A stretch of DNA of 44,085 nucleotides from an uncultured Lachnobacterium sp. (GTDB taxonomy: Bacteria; Bacillota; Clostridia; Lachnospirales; Lachnospiraceae). The stretch lies in assembly GCA_900550545.1 (NCBI GenBank), contig URSS01000021.1:1-44085 (forward strand). The letters are read 5' to 3'. The translations under genes were made by a program, and so were the position numbers. Under the pieces are notes generated by a model, which was not told the DNA's origin, did no database searches, and was given only the letters and a program-made list of their open reading frames with translations. Below are positions 23,699-31,689 of the stretch, piece by piece (position 1 is the stretch's first letter; each line of letters begins with the position of its first letter).

Positions 23699-26158
23699 AT
23701 GACGAAGACAGAATTTGCCAATTTTATAAAAGAAAAAGGACCGATTATTTTGGATGGTGCGACTGGCACGAACCTGATGGAAGCGGGGATGCCGATTGGT
23801 GTCTGCCCGGAAGCATGGGTGATGGAACATCCAGATGTGATCCTTGATTTACAGAGACGGTATATCGAAGCCGGATCGCACATCGTGTATGCACCGACTT
23901 TTACGGGAAACCGCATTAAGTTGGAGGAGTATGGACTTGAGAACCGGTTGGAAGAAATCAACCGCACGCTTGTGAAACTGTCCAGGCAGGCAGTGGAGGG
24001 CAAAGCGCTTGTTGCCGGAGATATGACAATGACCGGACAGCAGCTCTTCCCGATGGGTGAGCTTATGTTTGAGGAACTGGTAGAAGTGTATAAGGAACAG
24101 GCGCGTATTCTTGCGGATGCAGGGGTGGATCTCTTTGTGGTAGAGACGATGATGAGCCTGCAGGAGTGCCGTGCAGCTGTACTTGCAATCCGTGAGGTGT
24201 GTGACCTCCCGGTGATGGTGACACTGACTTATAACGAGGATGGACGTACGCTGTTTGGTACCCCTCCGGAGACTGCTGTTGTTGTATTGCAGTCACTTGG
24301 CGTGGATGCGATTGGTGTGAACTGCTCGACGGGACCGATGGAGATGGTGCCGCTCGTAGAGAAGATGGCAGAGTATTCAACGGTTCCGTTGATTGCAAAG
24401 CCAAATGCAGGATTGCCGGAACTCGAAGGCAAGAAAACGGTATATCGCATGACACCGGAAGAATTTGCTGAGGCAGGTGCCATACTGGTAAAAGCAGGAG
24501 CATCTATTGTTGGCGGATGTTGTGGAACGACAGAGGCGCACATCCGGGCGCTGGCGGATGCGGTCAGAGGTATGCAGGTGCATCAGCTGCTTGCCACACA
24601 CAGAAGAATACTGACATCGGAACGTCAGAATGTGGAGATTACATTGGACGGCGGTTTTATTGTTGTCGGCGAGCGTATCAACCCGACTGGAAAGAAAAAG
24701 CTACAGGCAGAACTTCGCGAGGGTAAGCTGGATCTGGTTCGTGAGATGGCAATGGCGCAGGAAGAGAACGGCGCGCGCATTCTCGATATTAATATGGGAA
24801 TGAATGGTATTGATGAAAAAGAAATGATGAAGCAGGTCATCTATGAAGTGTCTTCGACGGTGGACTGTCCACTTTGTATTGATACCAGTCATGTTGATGT
24901 TATGGAAGAAGCATTGCGCATTTATCCGGGACGTGCACTCATCAACTCAATTTCTTTGGAGAGTGAGAAAATCGAGAAGATGCTTCCAATCGCAAAGAAG
25001 TATGGCGCGATGTTTGTACTTCTTCCGTTATCGGATGAGGGACTTCCAAAAGATGGAGAGGAAAAAAAGCACATCATCGAGACCGTGTATGACAGGGCAA
25101 TGGCGATGGGGATGGCACATGAGGATATCGTTGTCGATGGCCTTGTTGCCACAATCGGAGCGAATCCGGAAGCTGCGAAAGAATGCTATGAGACCATTGC
25201 ATACTGCAAGGATGTGCGCAAGCTTCCAACCATCTGTGGTCTGTCCAATATTTCATTTGGACTGCCGGAGCGTATGTATGTCAACACAGCATTCCTGACG
25301 ATGGCAATCTGCGAAGGCCTGACCATGGCAATCGCCAACCCATCACAGGAACTTCTGATGAATGCTGCTTTTGCTTCGGACATGCTTCTTCACAGACCGG
25401 ACAGTGACATCCGTTACATTGAGCGCATGAACCGTCTGGCAGAGCAGAAAGCAGAGTATGAGACTGTTGTGGTTAAGAAGACGCCTGCAGAAAGCACCGG
25501 ACAAAAAGAGAGCAGCGGTGCGGATGCAATCAAGGATCATCCGATTTTTACAGCTGTCCTCAAAGGAAGCAAAGGAACGATTCTCGATGAAGTAAAGAAA
25601 GCACTGGACGCAGGAGTGAAGCCGGATGCGATTATCAATGATTATCTGATTGCGGCAATTAATGAAGTAGGTGTTCTTTTTGATAAGAAAAAGTATTTCC
25701 TTCCGCAGCTCATTGGCAGTGCGAATACGATGAAGAAAGCAATCGATTACCTCGAGCCGATGCTAGAGCGCCGCGAGGATGCCGGACAGATGCCGACGCT
25801 TGTGATTGCTACAGTAGAAGGCGATATTCATGATATCGGAAAGAATCTTGTTGTACTCATGCTCAAAAATTACGGATACAATGTCATCGATATGGGAAAG
25901 GATGTCCCTTGTGAAGATATTGTTGATACTGCAATACGCGAAGATGCCGCCATCATCGGACTTTCCGCACTCATGACAACCACAATGATGCGTATGCAGG
26001 ATGTCGTGGAAATCTGCAAAGCGAAAGGCTGCAAGAGCAAGGTGATTATTGGTGGGGCCTGCATTACACAGAGCTTTGCGGATGAGATTGGAGCTGACGG
26101 ATATTCTAAGGATGCAGCGGAGTGTGTGAAACTGGTGGAGCGATTGCTGGCAAATTAG
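23699..26158 (+). CDS. metH: Cobalamin-dependent methionine synthase lacking the activation domain
   Basis: This protein (819 residues) covers three of the four MetH modules. The N-terminal homocysteine domain has zinc ligands in GVNCSTGP (near residue 208) and GGCCGTTEAH (near 272-275). The methyltetrahydrofolate (pterin-binding) domain starts about residue 320 with GERINPTG. The cobalamin cap and Rossmann domains follow, with DIHDIG (Asp709, His711, Gly714), where His711 is the lower cobalt ligand. The C-terminal S-adenosylmethionine activation domain of E. coli MetH (about 1200 residues) is absent; many Clostridia supply it as a separate protein, but none is in this window. It transfers methyl from methyl-tetrahydrofolate to homocysteine. 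Confidence 0.95.
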   Translation: MTKTEFANFIKEKGPIILDGATGTNLMEAGMPIGVCPEAWVMEHPDVILDLQRRYIEAGSHIVYAPTFTGNRIKLEEYGLENRLEEINRTLVKLSRQAVEGKALVAGDMTMTGQQLFPMGELMFEELVEVYKEQARILADAGVDLFVVETMMSLQECRAAVLAIREVCDLPVMVTLTYNEDGRTLFGTPPETAVVVLQSLGVDAIGVNCSTGPMEMVPLVEKMAEYSTVPLIAKPNAGLPELEGKKTVYRMTPEEFAEAGAILVKAGASIVGGCCGTTEAHIRALADAVRGMQVHQLLATHRRILTSERQNVEITLDGGFIVVGERINPTGKKKLQAELREGKLDLVREMAMAQEENGARILDINMGMNGIDEKEMMKQVIYEVSSTVDCPLCIDTSHVDVMEEALRIYPGRALINSISLESEKIEKMLPIAKKYGAMFVLLPLSDEGLPKDGEEKKHIIETVYDRAMAMGMAHEDIVVDGLVATIGANPEAAKECYETIAYCKDVRKLPTICGLSNISFGLPERMYVNTAFLTMAICEGLTMAIANPSQELLMNAAFASDMLLHRPDSDIRYIERMNRLAEQKAEYETVVVKKTPAESTGQKESSGADAIKDHPIFTAVLKGSKGTILDEVKKALDAGVKPDAIINDYLIAAINEVGVLFDKKKYFLPQLIGSANTMKKAIDYLEPMLERREDAGQMPTLVIATVEGDIHDIGKNLVVLMLKNYGYNVIDMGKDVPCEDIVDTAIREDAAIIGLSALMTTTMMRMQDVVEICKAKGCKSKVIIGGACITQSFADEIGADGYSKDAAECVKLVERLLAN

Positions 26159-26230
26159 GGTTCAAAATGTTTAAGTAGTACTAAAAATGACTTGGAACAA
26201 AAACTTATTTCAAAAAAATAAAAAAAGTTG

Positions 26231-26259
26231 TTGACATTTGTTCTTGTCCAAGATATAAT
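26231..26259 (+). promoter_or_regulatory. Consensus promoter of the tRNA operon
   Basis: TTGACA (26231-26236) and TATAAT (26254-26259) are both perfect and spaced by 17 bp. This is the strongest core promoter in the window, as expected for stable RNA. Confidence 0.92.
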
Positions 26260-26293
26260 AACGAAGTCGGTTGCGAGAGCGACCGACACAAAT

Positions 26294-26366
26294 GGGATCT
26301 TAGCTCAGCTGGGAGAGCATCTGCCTTACAAGCAGAGGGTCACAGGTTCGAGCCCTGTAGGTCCCA
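26294..26366 (+). tRNA. tRNA-Val (anticodon TAC)
   Basis: This 73-nt cloverleaf has a GGGATCT/AGGTCCC acceptor stem, an anticodon stem TCTGC/GCAGA with loop CTTACAA (anticodon TAC), a TTCGAGC T-loop and discriminator A. CCA is not encoded. Confidence 0.96.
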
Positions 26367-26396
26367 TTATCAGAGAAATCTGGTACAATTCAATAT

Positions 26397-26470
26397 GGCG
26401 AGGTGGCTCAACTGGCTAGAGCGTCCGGTTCATACCCGGGAGGTTGAGAGTTCGAGTCTCTCCCTCGCTA
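26397..26470 (+). tRNA. tRNA-Met (anticodon CAT), elongator type
   Basis: This 74-nt cloverleaf has a GGCGAGG/CCTCGCT acceptor stem (terminal G-U pair), an anticodon stem TCCGG/CCGGG with loop TTCATAC, a T-arm GAGAG-TTCGAGT-CTCTC and discriminator A. The initiator-type 1-72 mismatch with GGG/CCC anticodon stem is absent, so it is read as elongator Met. CCA is not encoded. Confidence 0.92.
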
Positions 26471-26477
26471 CTACATG

Positions 26478-26504
26478 AGCTTGCGAAGTGTCGCAAGCTT
26501 TTTT
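26478..26504 (+). terminator. Terminator of the tRNA operon
   Basis: AGCTTGCGA (26478-26486) pairs perfectly with TCGCAAGCT (26491-26499) around a 4-base loop, followed by a T run. Confidence 0.9.
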
Positions 26505-26548
26505 GATGTATGCGCACACTTTATTTTTGTATAGGAAAGGACAGACAT

Positions 26549-27598
26549 ATGTTACGACCGAAAATTGGACTCGACTGGGACGATGTGACAGCTCCATTCA
26601 ACAGTATTGCAATCGAGATGGCAAATGAAAAATACAATGTAGCCCCCCCACTTCGGCTGGAGGATATCACTTCCTGGGAGAATCCAGGACGCGCATCGAT
26701 CATCAAAGAATTTTACAGTGATGAAAAGCTGTACGAGAAGCAGCATGTGCCGGATAAAAATAAAAAAGCGGTGCGCAAGCTGATAGAGATAGCAGATGTG
26801 TATTTTATTACAGCAGTGGCACCGGCTTTTATGGGGATTCGGGCCAGACAGATTCTGTCTGCATTTCCGGAGTTTCCGCCGGAGAATATTATTTTAGGAA
26901 ACGCCAAGAATCTGGTGCAGTTTGACATTATCTTGGATGATGCAATCCATAATGTGCTGGAGACTCCGGCAACGTATCCGGTACTTATGCGTAAGCCGTG
27001 GAACTGGAAGATGACAGGACTTCTTTCTGTGAATACACTGCCGGAATTTGTATCGCTCGTAAAGCAGATTATACATGCATCACAATCGAAGGTCAGTCAA
27101 ATTGAAACGCCTTGCGTACTTGCCCTTGTGGGACCATCCGGTTCCGGAAAAAGCGAGATCACACGGCGACTCTGCATGGACGAGCGTTTTGTAAGCCCGA
27201 AAACATACTGTACAAAGCAGAGCGAAAAGCATCATTATCTGACCGAGGAAGAATTCAAAAAGCAGAAGTTCTTTGAGCAGACGATGTATGCCGGAGTAAA
27301 GTACGGAACGAAGAAAGAAGATATCCAAAGCGTGCTGGATGAAGGGAAATTTGTAGTGATGCCATTGGATATGTGTGGGGCAATTGCCATGAAACGGCAT
27401 TTTCCGACCGTTATTATTTACATTGCAAAAGACAAAGAAGAGATGATCGCAGATATTGTGCAGTCGGATTTTTCAGTGGAGGAGAAAACACTGCGCATAC
27501 TTTCTTTGGATGCAGAGAAGCGAAACCGCGAGATTTGCGATGTTACAGCAGATAATCGGGATGGAAAAGGAATGGAGCGTATTATAAATCTGTTATAA
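26549..27598 (+). CDS. Fusion of a HAD 5'-nucleotidase-like domain and a guanylate kinase-like domain
   Basis: This protein has about 349 residues and two parts. Residues 1-180 resemble HAD deoxyribonucleotidases (NT5C type): motif I GLDWDDVTAPFN with Asp9 and Asp11, a YFITAV motif II region, and an ILDDAIHNV motif near residue 130. Residues 185-349 form a P-loop domain with GPSGSGKS (195-202) and a guanylate-kinase layout: HHYLTEEEF, YAGVKYGTKKE and LDMCGA align with the kinase segments. The arginine-rich GMP-binding stretch (TTRxPRxGE in typical kinases) is reduced to CTKQSE, so the nucleotide specificity may differ. The ATG at 26549 has GGAAAGGA at good spacing; the frame runs upstream to 26510. 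A nucleotide salvage or damage-clearing role is inferred only. Confidence 0.8.
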   Translation: MLRPKIGLDWDDVTAPFNSIAIEMANEKYNVAPPLRLEDITSWENPGRASIIKEFYSDEKLYEKQHVPDKNKKAVRKLIEIADVYFITAVAPAFMGIRARQILSAFPEFPPENIILGNAKNLVQFDIILDDAIHNVLETPATYPVLMRKPWNWKMTGLLSVNTLPEFVSLVKQIIHASQSKVSQIETPCVLALVGPSGSGKSEITRRLCMDERFVSPKTYCTKQSEKHHYLTEEEFKKQKFFEQTMYAGVKYGTKKEDIQSVLDEGKFVVMPLDMCGAIAMKRHFPTVIIYIAKDKEEMIADIVQSDFSVEEKTLRILSLDAEKRNREICDVTADNRDGKGMERIINLL

Positions 27599-27652
27599 AT
27601 AAAACTTATAACCAGCTATAAAAATAAAGAACTAACACTTTTCCTATAGAAA

Positions 27653-27661
27653 TGGTATGAT
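27653..27661 (+). promoter_or_regulatory. Possible extended -10 of the metY promoter
   Basis: TGGTATGAT gives a TATGAT -10 (27656-27661) with an upstream TG. There is no clear -35. A short GGGAC/GTCCT stem follows in the leader. I see no S-box consensus there. Confidence 0.45.
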
Positions 27662-27741
27662 TTAAACAAGTTAAGGGACGGATCTAAAAAGTCCTCCACT
27701 TGGAATCAGAAAAAAGCTTTCAGGAAAAGGAGATTATAATT

Positions 27742-29049
27742 ATGGCAAAGAAACATTACGCAGACAGAAATTTAAAATTTGAAACATTACAGTTACATGT
27801 AGGACAGGAAAGTGCAGATCCTGTTACCGACGCAAGAGCAGTTCCGATTTATCTGACATCTTCTTATGTATTCCACAACAGCCAGCATGCAGCTGACCGT
27901 TTCGGATTAAGAGATGCAGGAAATATTTACGGACGTTTGACCAACCCGACAGAGGATATCTTCGAGCAGAGAATTGCAGCTCTTGAAGGTGGCGTGGCAG
28001 CACTCGCTGTTGGATCCGGTGCAGCAGCACTGACTTATGCATTCCAGGCAGTTGCACATGCAGGAGATCACATCGTAGCAGCAAAGAATATCTATGGTGG
28101 AACTTACAACCTTCTGGCACATACACTTCCAGATTATGGAATTGAAGCAACTTTCGTAGATCCATTTGATTACGATGCGATTGAGGCAGCAATCAAGGAC
28201 AATACCAAGGCAATCGAAATCGAGACACTTGGAAATCCAAACTCTGAAGTTGTAGATATTGAGAAGATCGCAGGAATCGCTCATGCACACGGAATTCCGC
28301 TTATCGTAGATAACACATTTGCAACTCCATATCTGGTTCGCCCAATTGAGTATGGCGCTGATATCGTTGTTCATTCAGCAACCAAGTTTATTGGTGGACA
28401 TGGTACAACCATCGGTGGTGTCATCATCGACAGTGGCAAATTTGATTGGACAGCATCTGACAAATGGCCATGGTTAACTGAGCCAAACGTATCTTACCAT
28501 GGAGTAAGCTTCGCAAAAGATTGCGCTCCGGCAGCATTTGCAACATATATTCGTGCAATCTTACTTCGTGATACAGGTGCAACAATTTCACCAGTACATG
28601 CATTCATTTTCTTACAGGGATTAGAGACATTGTCTCTTCGTGTAGAGCGTCATGTAGAGAATGCATTAAAGGTAGTAAAATACTTAGAGAGTCAGCCGCT
28701 CGTAGAGAAGGTAAACCATCCTTCTATCTCAAAAGATCCGGAGCAGCAGGCACTGTACAAGAAGTATTTCCCGAATGGTGGCGGTTCTATCTTTACATTC
28801 GAGATCAAAGGTGGTGCAGAAAAAGCACAGGAATTCATCGATAACCTTGAACTGTTCTCACTTCTTGCAAATGTAGCTGATGTGAAGTCTCTTGCAATTC
28901 ATCCTGCAAGCACAACACATTCTGAGTGCAATGAGGCTGAACTTTTAGACCAGGGAATCAAGCCAAATACTATCCGTCTGTCTATCGGTACAGAAAATGT
29001 AGACGATATTATTGAGGATCTTGATGAGGCATTTAAGGCAGTGCAGTAA
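27742..29049 (+). CDS. metY: O-acetylhomoserine sulfhydrylase (aminocarboxypropyltransferase)
   Basis: This 435-residue PLP enzyme of the Cys/Met metabolism family makes homocysteine from O-acetylhomoserine and sulfide. Visible features are the N-terminal KFETLQLHVGQ, YGRLTNPTEDIFEQRIAALEGG, the PLP Asp in IVDNTFATPYL and the PLP lysine in SATKFIGGHGT (Lys215). The length and the long insert around EPNVSYHG fit MetY and exclude shorter cystathionine gamma-synthases. An in-frame ATG at 27700 is possible, but 27742 (MAKKHYADRN) has an AAAGGAG site. Homocysteine made here can feed MetH, encoded about 1.6 kb upstream. Confidence 0.93.
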   Translation: MAKKHYADRNLKFETLQLHVGQESADPVTDARAVPIYLTSSYVFHNSQHAADRFGLRDAGNIYGRLTNPTEDIFEQRIAALEGGVAALAVGSGAAALTYAFQAVAHAGDHIVAAKNIYGGTYNLLAHTLPDYGIEATFVDPFDYDAIEAAIKDNTKAIEIETLGNPNSEVVDIEKIAGIAHAHGIPLIVDNTFATPYLVRPIEYGADIVVHSATKFIGGHGTTIGGVIIDSGKFDWTASDKWPWLTEPNVSYHGVSFAKDCAPAAFATYIRAILLRDTGATISPVHAFIFLQGLETLSLRVERHVENALKVVKYLESQPLVEKVNHPSISKDPEQQALYKKYFPNGGGSIFTFEIKGGAEKAQEFIDNLELFSLLANVADVKSLAIHPASTTHSECNEAELLDQGIKPNTIRLSIGTENVDDIIEDLDEAFKAVQ

Positions 29050-29068
29050 GCCGGAACTTAAGTAAGAA

Positions 29069-29088
29069 ATGTTCTCATTTTAGAACAT
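29069..29088. promoter_or_regulatory. Perfect inverted repeat between metY and pta
   Basis: ATGTTCT-CATTTT-AGAACAT is a 7-bp perfect stem without a T run after it. It lies 9 bp upstream of the pta -35, so it may be an operator or a weak transcript end rather than an intrinsic terminator. Confidence 0.4.
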
Positions 29089-29097
29089 CGAAATCCA

Positions 29098-29126
29098 TTG
29101 AATTTCATATTCAAGGGGTATAGAAT
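29098..29126 (+). promoter_or_regulatory. pta promoter
   Basis: TTGAAT (29098-29103) and TAGAAT (29121-29126) are spaced by 17 bp, about 46 bp ahead of the start codon. Confidence 0.6.
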
Positions 29127-29172
29127 AATCCTTAGCTAATAATTAAATGATAGATAGATAAGGAGAATTGAA

Positions 29173-30156
29173 ATGTTTGGTTTTGGACAACTCATTGATA
29201 TTTTGAAGAAAAACCCAAAGAAAATCGTATTTACAGAGGGTAGTGATCCACGTATTTTAGAGGCAGCTTCCCGTCTGCTGGCAAGCAACTTCCTTCACCC
29301 AATCCTTGTTGGAGATGAGGCAGAGATTGAGGCAGCAGCTGAGGAGAGCGGCTTCAACATCCGTGGTGCAGAGATTATCAATCCAAAGACTTTTGACCGT
29401 ATGGAAGAGATGGTTGAGCTGTTCTGTGAACTTCGTAAAAGCAAAGGTGTGACACCGGAGCAGGCAAGAGGAATTCTTTCCCAGGCAAACTATTTTGGAA
29501 CGATGCTTGTAAAGATGGGGATTGCAGATTCTCTGTTAGGTGGAGCTACTTATTCTACAGCAGACACCGTTCGTCCGGCATTACAGCTGATCAAAACAAA
29601 GCCTGGCAATACCATCGTATCTTCATGCTTTATTCTGGTTCGTCCATCCGCAACTGGTGAGAACGAAGTACTTGCAATGTCTGACTGTGCAATCAATATT
29701 CATCCTACAGAGGATGAACTCGTTGAGATCGCCGGTGAGTCCGCTGCATGTGCAAAAATTTTCGGCGTAGACCCTAAGGTTGCATTCTTAAGCTACTCTA
29801 CACTTGGATCCGGAAAAGGCGAGGATGTAGATAAGATGCGTAATGCAGCACACAAGGCACATGAGAAATATCCGGAGCTTCCAATCGAAGGTGAGTTACA
29901 GTTCGATGCGGCAGTATCTCCAAGAGTTGCCCGCACAAAATGTCCGGATTCTGCAGTTGCAGGACATGCAAACACCTTTATTTTCCCGGATATCAATGCT
30001 GGTAATATCGGTTACAAGATTGCACAGCGTCTTGGAAACTTTGAAGCATACGGACCAATCCTTCTTGGCTTAAATGCACCAATCAATGATTTGTCTCGTG
30101 GATGCAACGCTTCCGAAGTATATTCTATGGCAATCATTACCGCAGCACTTGCATAA
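29173..30156 (+). CDS. pta: Phosphate acetyltransferase
   Basis: This 327-residue enzyme converts acetyl-CoA and phosphate to acetyl phosphate in the acetate-forming energy pathway. The stand-alone catalytic domain carries the conserved KIVFTEGSDPRILEAA start, a central TKPGNTIVSSCF region and the terminal GLNAPINDLSRGCNASEVY. It lacks the N-terminal P-loop/DRTGG extension of proteobacterial Pta. Its codon usage is similar to that of efp and metY, suggesting high expression. Acetate kinase, which often follows pta in related genomes, is not here: a terminator comes next. Confidence 0.96.
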   Translation: MFGFGQLIDILKKNPKKIVFTEGSDPRILEAASRLLASNFLHPILVGDEAEIEAAAEESGFNIRGAEIINPKTFDRMEEMVELFCELRKSKGVTPEQARGILSQANYFGTMLVKMGIADSLLGGATYSTADTVRPALQLIKTKPGNTIVSSCFILVRPSATGENEVLAMSDCAINIHPTEDELVEIAGESAACAKIFGVDPKVAFLSYSTLGSGKGEDVDKMRNAAHKAHEKYPELPIEGELQFDAAVSPRVARTKCPDSAVAGHANTFIFPDINAGNIGYKIAQRLGNFEAYGPILLGLNAPINDLSRGCNASEVYSMAIITAALA

Positions 30157-30160
30157 ATAA

Positions 30161-30182
30161 GGGGCAAAATACCTTTTGACCC
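30161..30182 (+). other. Small inverted repeat after pta
   Basis: GGGGCAAAA and TTTTGACCC form a stem around TACC, with one mismatch. The core TACCTTTTG also occurs at 39-47, and its complement at 30276-30284. Function unknown. Confidence 0.4.
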
Positions 30183-30209
30183 TCATATCATAATATAACA
30201 AGCAAATAA

Positions 30210-30258
30210 CAGGGGCACAGTACAGATCGTAGCGATTTGCGCTGTGCCCTGCTTTTTT
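30210..30258 (+). terminator. pta terminator
   Basis: GGGGCACAG (30212-30220) pairs with CTGTGCCCT (30242-30250) through a long loop, with one bulge, and six T residues follow. The 3' arm overlaps a promoter for the next gene. Confidence 0.8.
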
Positions 30259-30265
30259 GTATAAT
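30237..30265 (+). promoter_or_regulatory. Likely ispF promoter embedded in the pta terminator
   Basis: TTGCGC (30237-30242) and a perfect TATAAT (30260-30265) are spaced by 17 bp. The -35 and spacer coincide with the 3' arm and T run of the terminator. Confidence 0.6.
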
Positions 30266-30329
30266 AATAACGGTTCAAAAGGTAACAATAAGTAAAATTA
30301 AATTTATAAAAGATAACAGGAGAGAAATA

Positions 30330-30872
30330 ATGCGTGTAGGAATGGGATATGATGTACACAAACTGGTAGAGGGACGGGATCTGATCTTAGGCGGAGTTAC
30401 CGTACCGCATACGCTTGGACTTTTGGGACATTCCGATGCGGATGTGCTGGTGCATGCCATTATGGATGCGTTACTCGGCGCGGCGGCATTGGGAGATATC
30501 GGAAAACATTTTCCGGACACAGACCCACAGTATGCGGGAATTTCGAGCATGAAATTGTTAGAACATGTCAGAGAGCTGATCGAAAAAGAAGGGTATGTGA
30601 TCGAGAACATTGATGCGACTGTGATTGCACAGAAACCGAAGCTTCGTCCGTATATTGAGCAGATGGAGCAGAATGTAGCAGACACACTTCGGATTGCGAA
30701 GAATCAGGTAAATATTAAGGCCACGACAGAGGAAGGACTGGGATTTACCGGAGCACAGGAAGGTATTTCTGCCAATGCAATCTGTTCGCTGACCGGATTT
30801 TATGAAAGCAGTATGCTAGTGGGTGGCGGTGACCGCTGCAGTGGTTGCAGCGGATGCAGTCGCGGAAAATAA
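30330..30872 (+). CDS. ispF: 2-C-methyl-D-erythritol 2,4-cyclodiphosphate synthase with a Cys-rich tail
   Basis: This 180-residue IspF acts in the non-mevalonate isoprenoid pathway, cyclising CDP-methylerythritol phosphate with release of CMP. The zinc ligands are in GYDVHKL (Asp8, His10) and in the HSDADVLVHAIMDALLGA segment; the CMP-binding end TTEEGLGFTG is intact. The frame is open to 30237, but the ATG at 30330 (MRVGMGYDVH) has AGGAGAG upstream. The enzyme usually ends near residue 158, but here a tail follows with CSGCSGC and a basic end, which is unusual. It is the first gene of a run leading to cysE. Confidence 0.94.
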   Translation: MRVGMGYDVHKLVEGRDLILGGVTVPHTLGLLGHSDADVLVHAIMDALLGAAALGDIGKHFPDTDPQYAGISSMKLLEHVRELIEKEGYVIENIDATVIAQKPKLRPYIEQMEQNVADTLRIAKNQVNIKATTEEGLGFTGAQEGISANAICSLTGFYESSMLVGGGDRCSGCSGCSRGK

Positions 30873-30946
30873 AAAGAGAAATACTGTCAAAAGATTTACT
30901 TTTTGCATAAACTATCACAGAGGATTTGAAAAAGCGGGAAGTGCAT

Positions 30947-31621
30947 ATGGGCTTTTGGAAAACAGTAAAAGAAGAGATTACAATTATCCGGGAAAGAGAT
31001 CCGGCGATACATTCCAATATGGAAGTGTTTTTATATCCAAGTTTTCGTGTGATGCTCAGCTACCGGAGAGCGCACCGGCTGTATGAAAAAGGCCACTATT
31101 TTTGGGCGCGGTGGATTTCCCAGCGCGCAGCCAGAAAAAGCGGAATTGAAATTCATCCGGGTGCGCAGATTGGAAAGGGCCTGTTTATCGATCACGGAAG
31201 TGGTGTGATTATCGGGGAGACAACGATCATCGGGGATAACTGTACACTTTATCAGGGCGTGACTTTAGGAGGAACCGGCAAGGAGCAGGGAAAGCGCCAT
31301 CCAACACTTGGAAATAACGTGATGGTCTCCGCAGGAGCGAAAGTGTTAGGCTCTTTTAAGGTGGGCGATAACAGTAAAATCGGCGCGGGTGCAGTTGTGA
31401 TCAAAGAAGTGCCGGATAACGCGACAGTCGTCGGTGTTCCGGGGCGGGTGGTAAAACATAATGATGTCAGACTGCCACAGGAAGATATGGATCAGACGAA
31501 TCTTCCGGACCCGGTGGAAGAAGAAATTGCCAAGTGGCGCAGGCAGACAAAGCAGATGCAGGAAGCAATTGCCCAGTTTGCTGCGAAATTTGAGCAGATA
31601 TCCGAAAAAAATACGGATTAG
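30947..31621 (+). CDS. cysE: Serine O-acetyltransferase
   Basis: This enzyme (224 residues) makes O-acetylserine for cysteine synthesis. It has a short helical N-terminus and a left-handed beta-helix of hexapeptide repeats (GIEIHPGAQIGKGLFIDHG, VIIGETTIIGDNCTLYQGV, GAGAVVIKEVPDNATVVGV). The catalytic His is in the FIDHGSG segment. An upstream TTG (30926) is in frame, but the ATG at 30947 has a GGGAAG site and gives the usual start. It sits between ispF and cysS, the common Firmicutes order, so regulation together with cysS is likely. No cysK is in the window. Confidence 0.95.
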   Translation: MGFWKTVKEEITIIRERDPAIHSNMEVFLYPSFRVMLSYRRAHRLYEKGHYFWARWISQRAARKSGIEIHPGAQIGKGLFIDHGSGVIIGETTIIGDNCTLYQGVTLGGTGKEQGKRHPTLGNNVMVSAGAKVLGSFKVGDNSKIGAGAVVIKEVPDNATVVGVPGRVVKHNDVRLPQEDMDQTNLPDPVEEEIAKWRRQTKQMQEAIAQFAAKFEQISEKNTD

Positions 31622-31689
31622 ATATAGGATTTTTACCGGAAATATTGTAAAATAATAAGTAATACATTTAGAAAACAGAGGATGGAAAG

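Noticed and set aside
26228..26419. Short plus-strand open frame at the tRNA genes
   Set aside because: It runs through the tRNA promoter and tRNA-Val and into tRNA-Met. The apparent peptide is a translation of tRNA sequence.
27599..27741. S-adenosylmethionine riboswitch ahead of metY
   Set aside because: I looked for the S-box core and the long terminator/antiterminator pair and found only a short GGGAC/GTCCT stem.
30873..31689. Cysteine T-box leader ahead of cysE or cysS
   Set aside because: The leaders are too short (under 80 bases), and no T-box consensus or terminator is visible.
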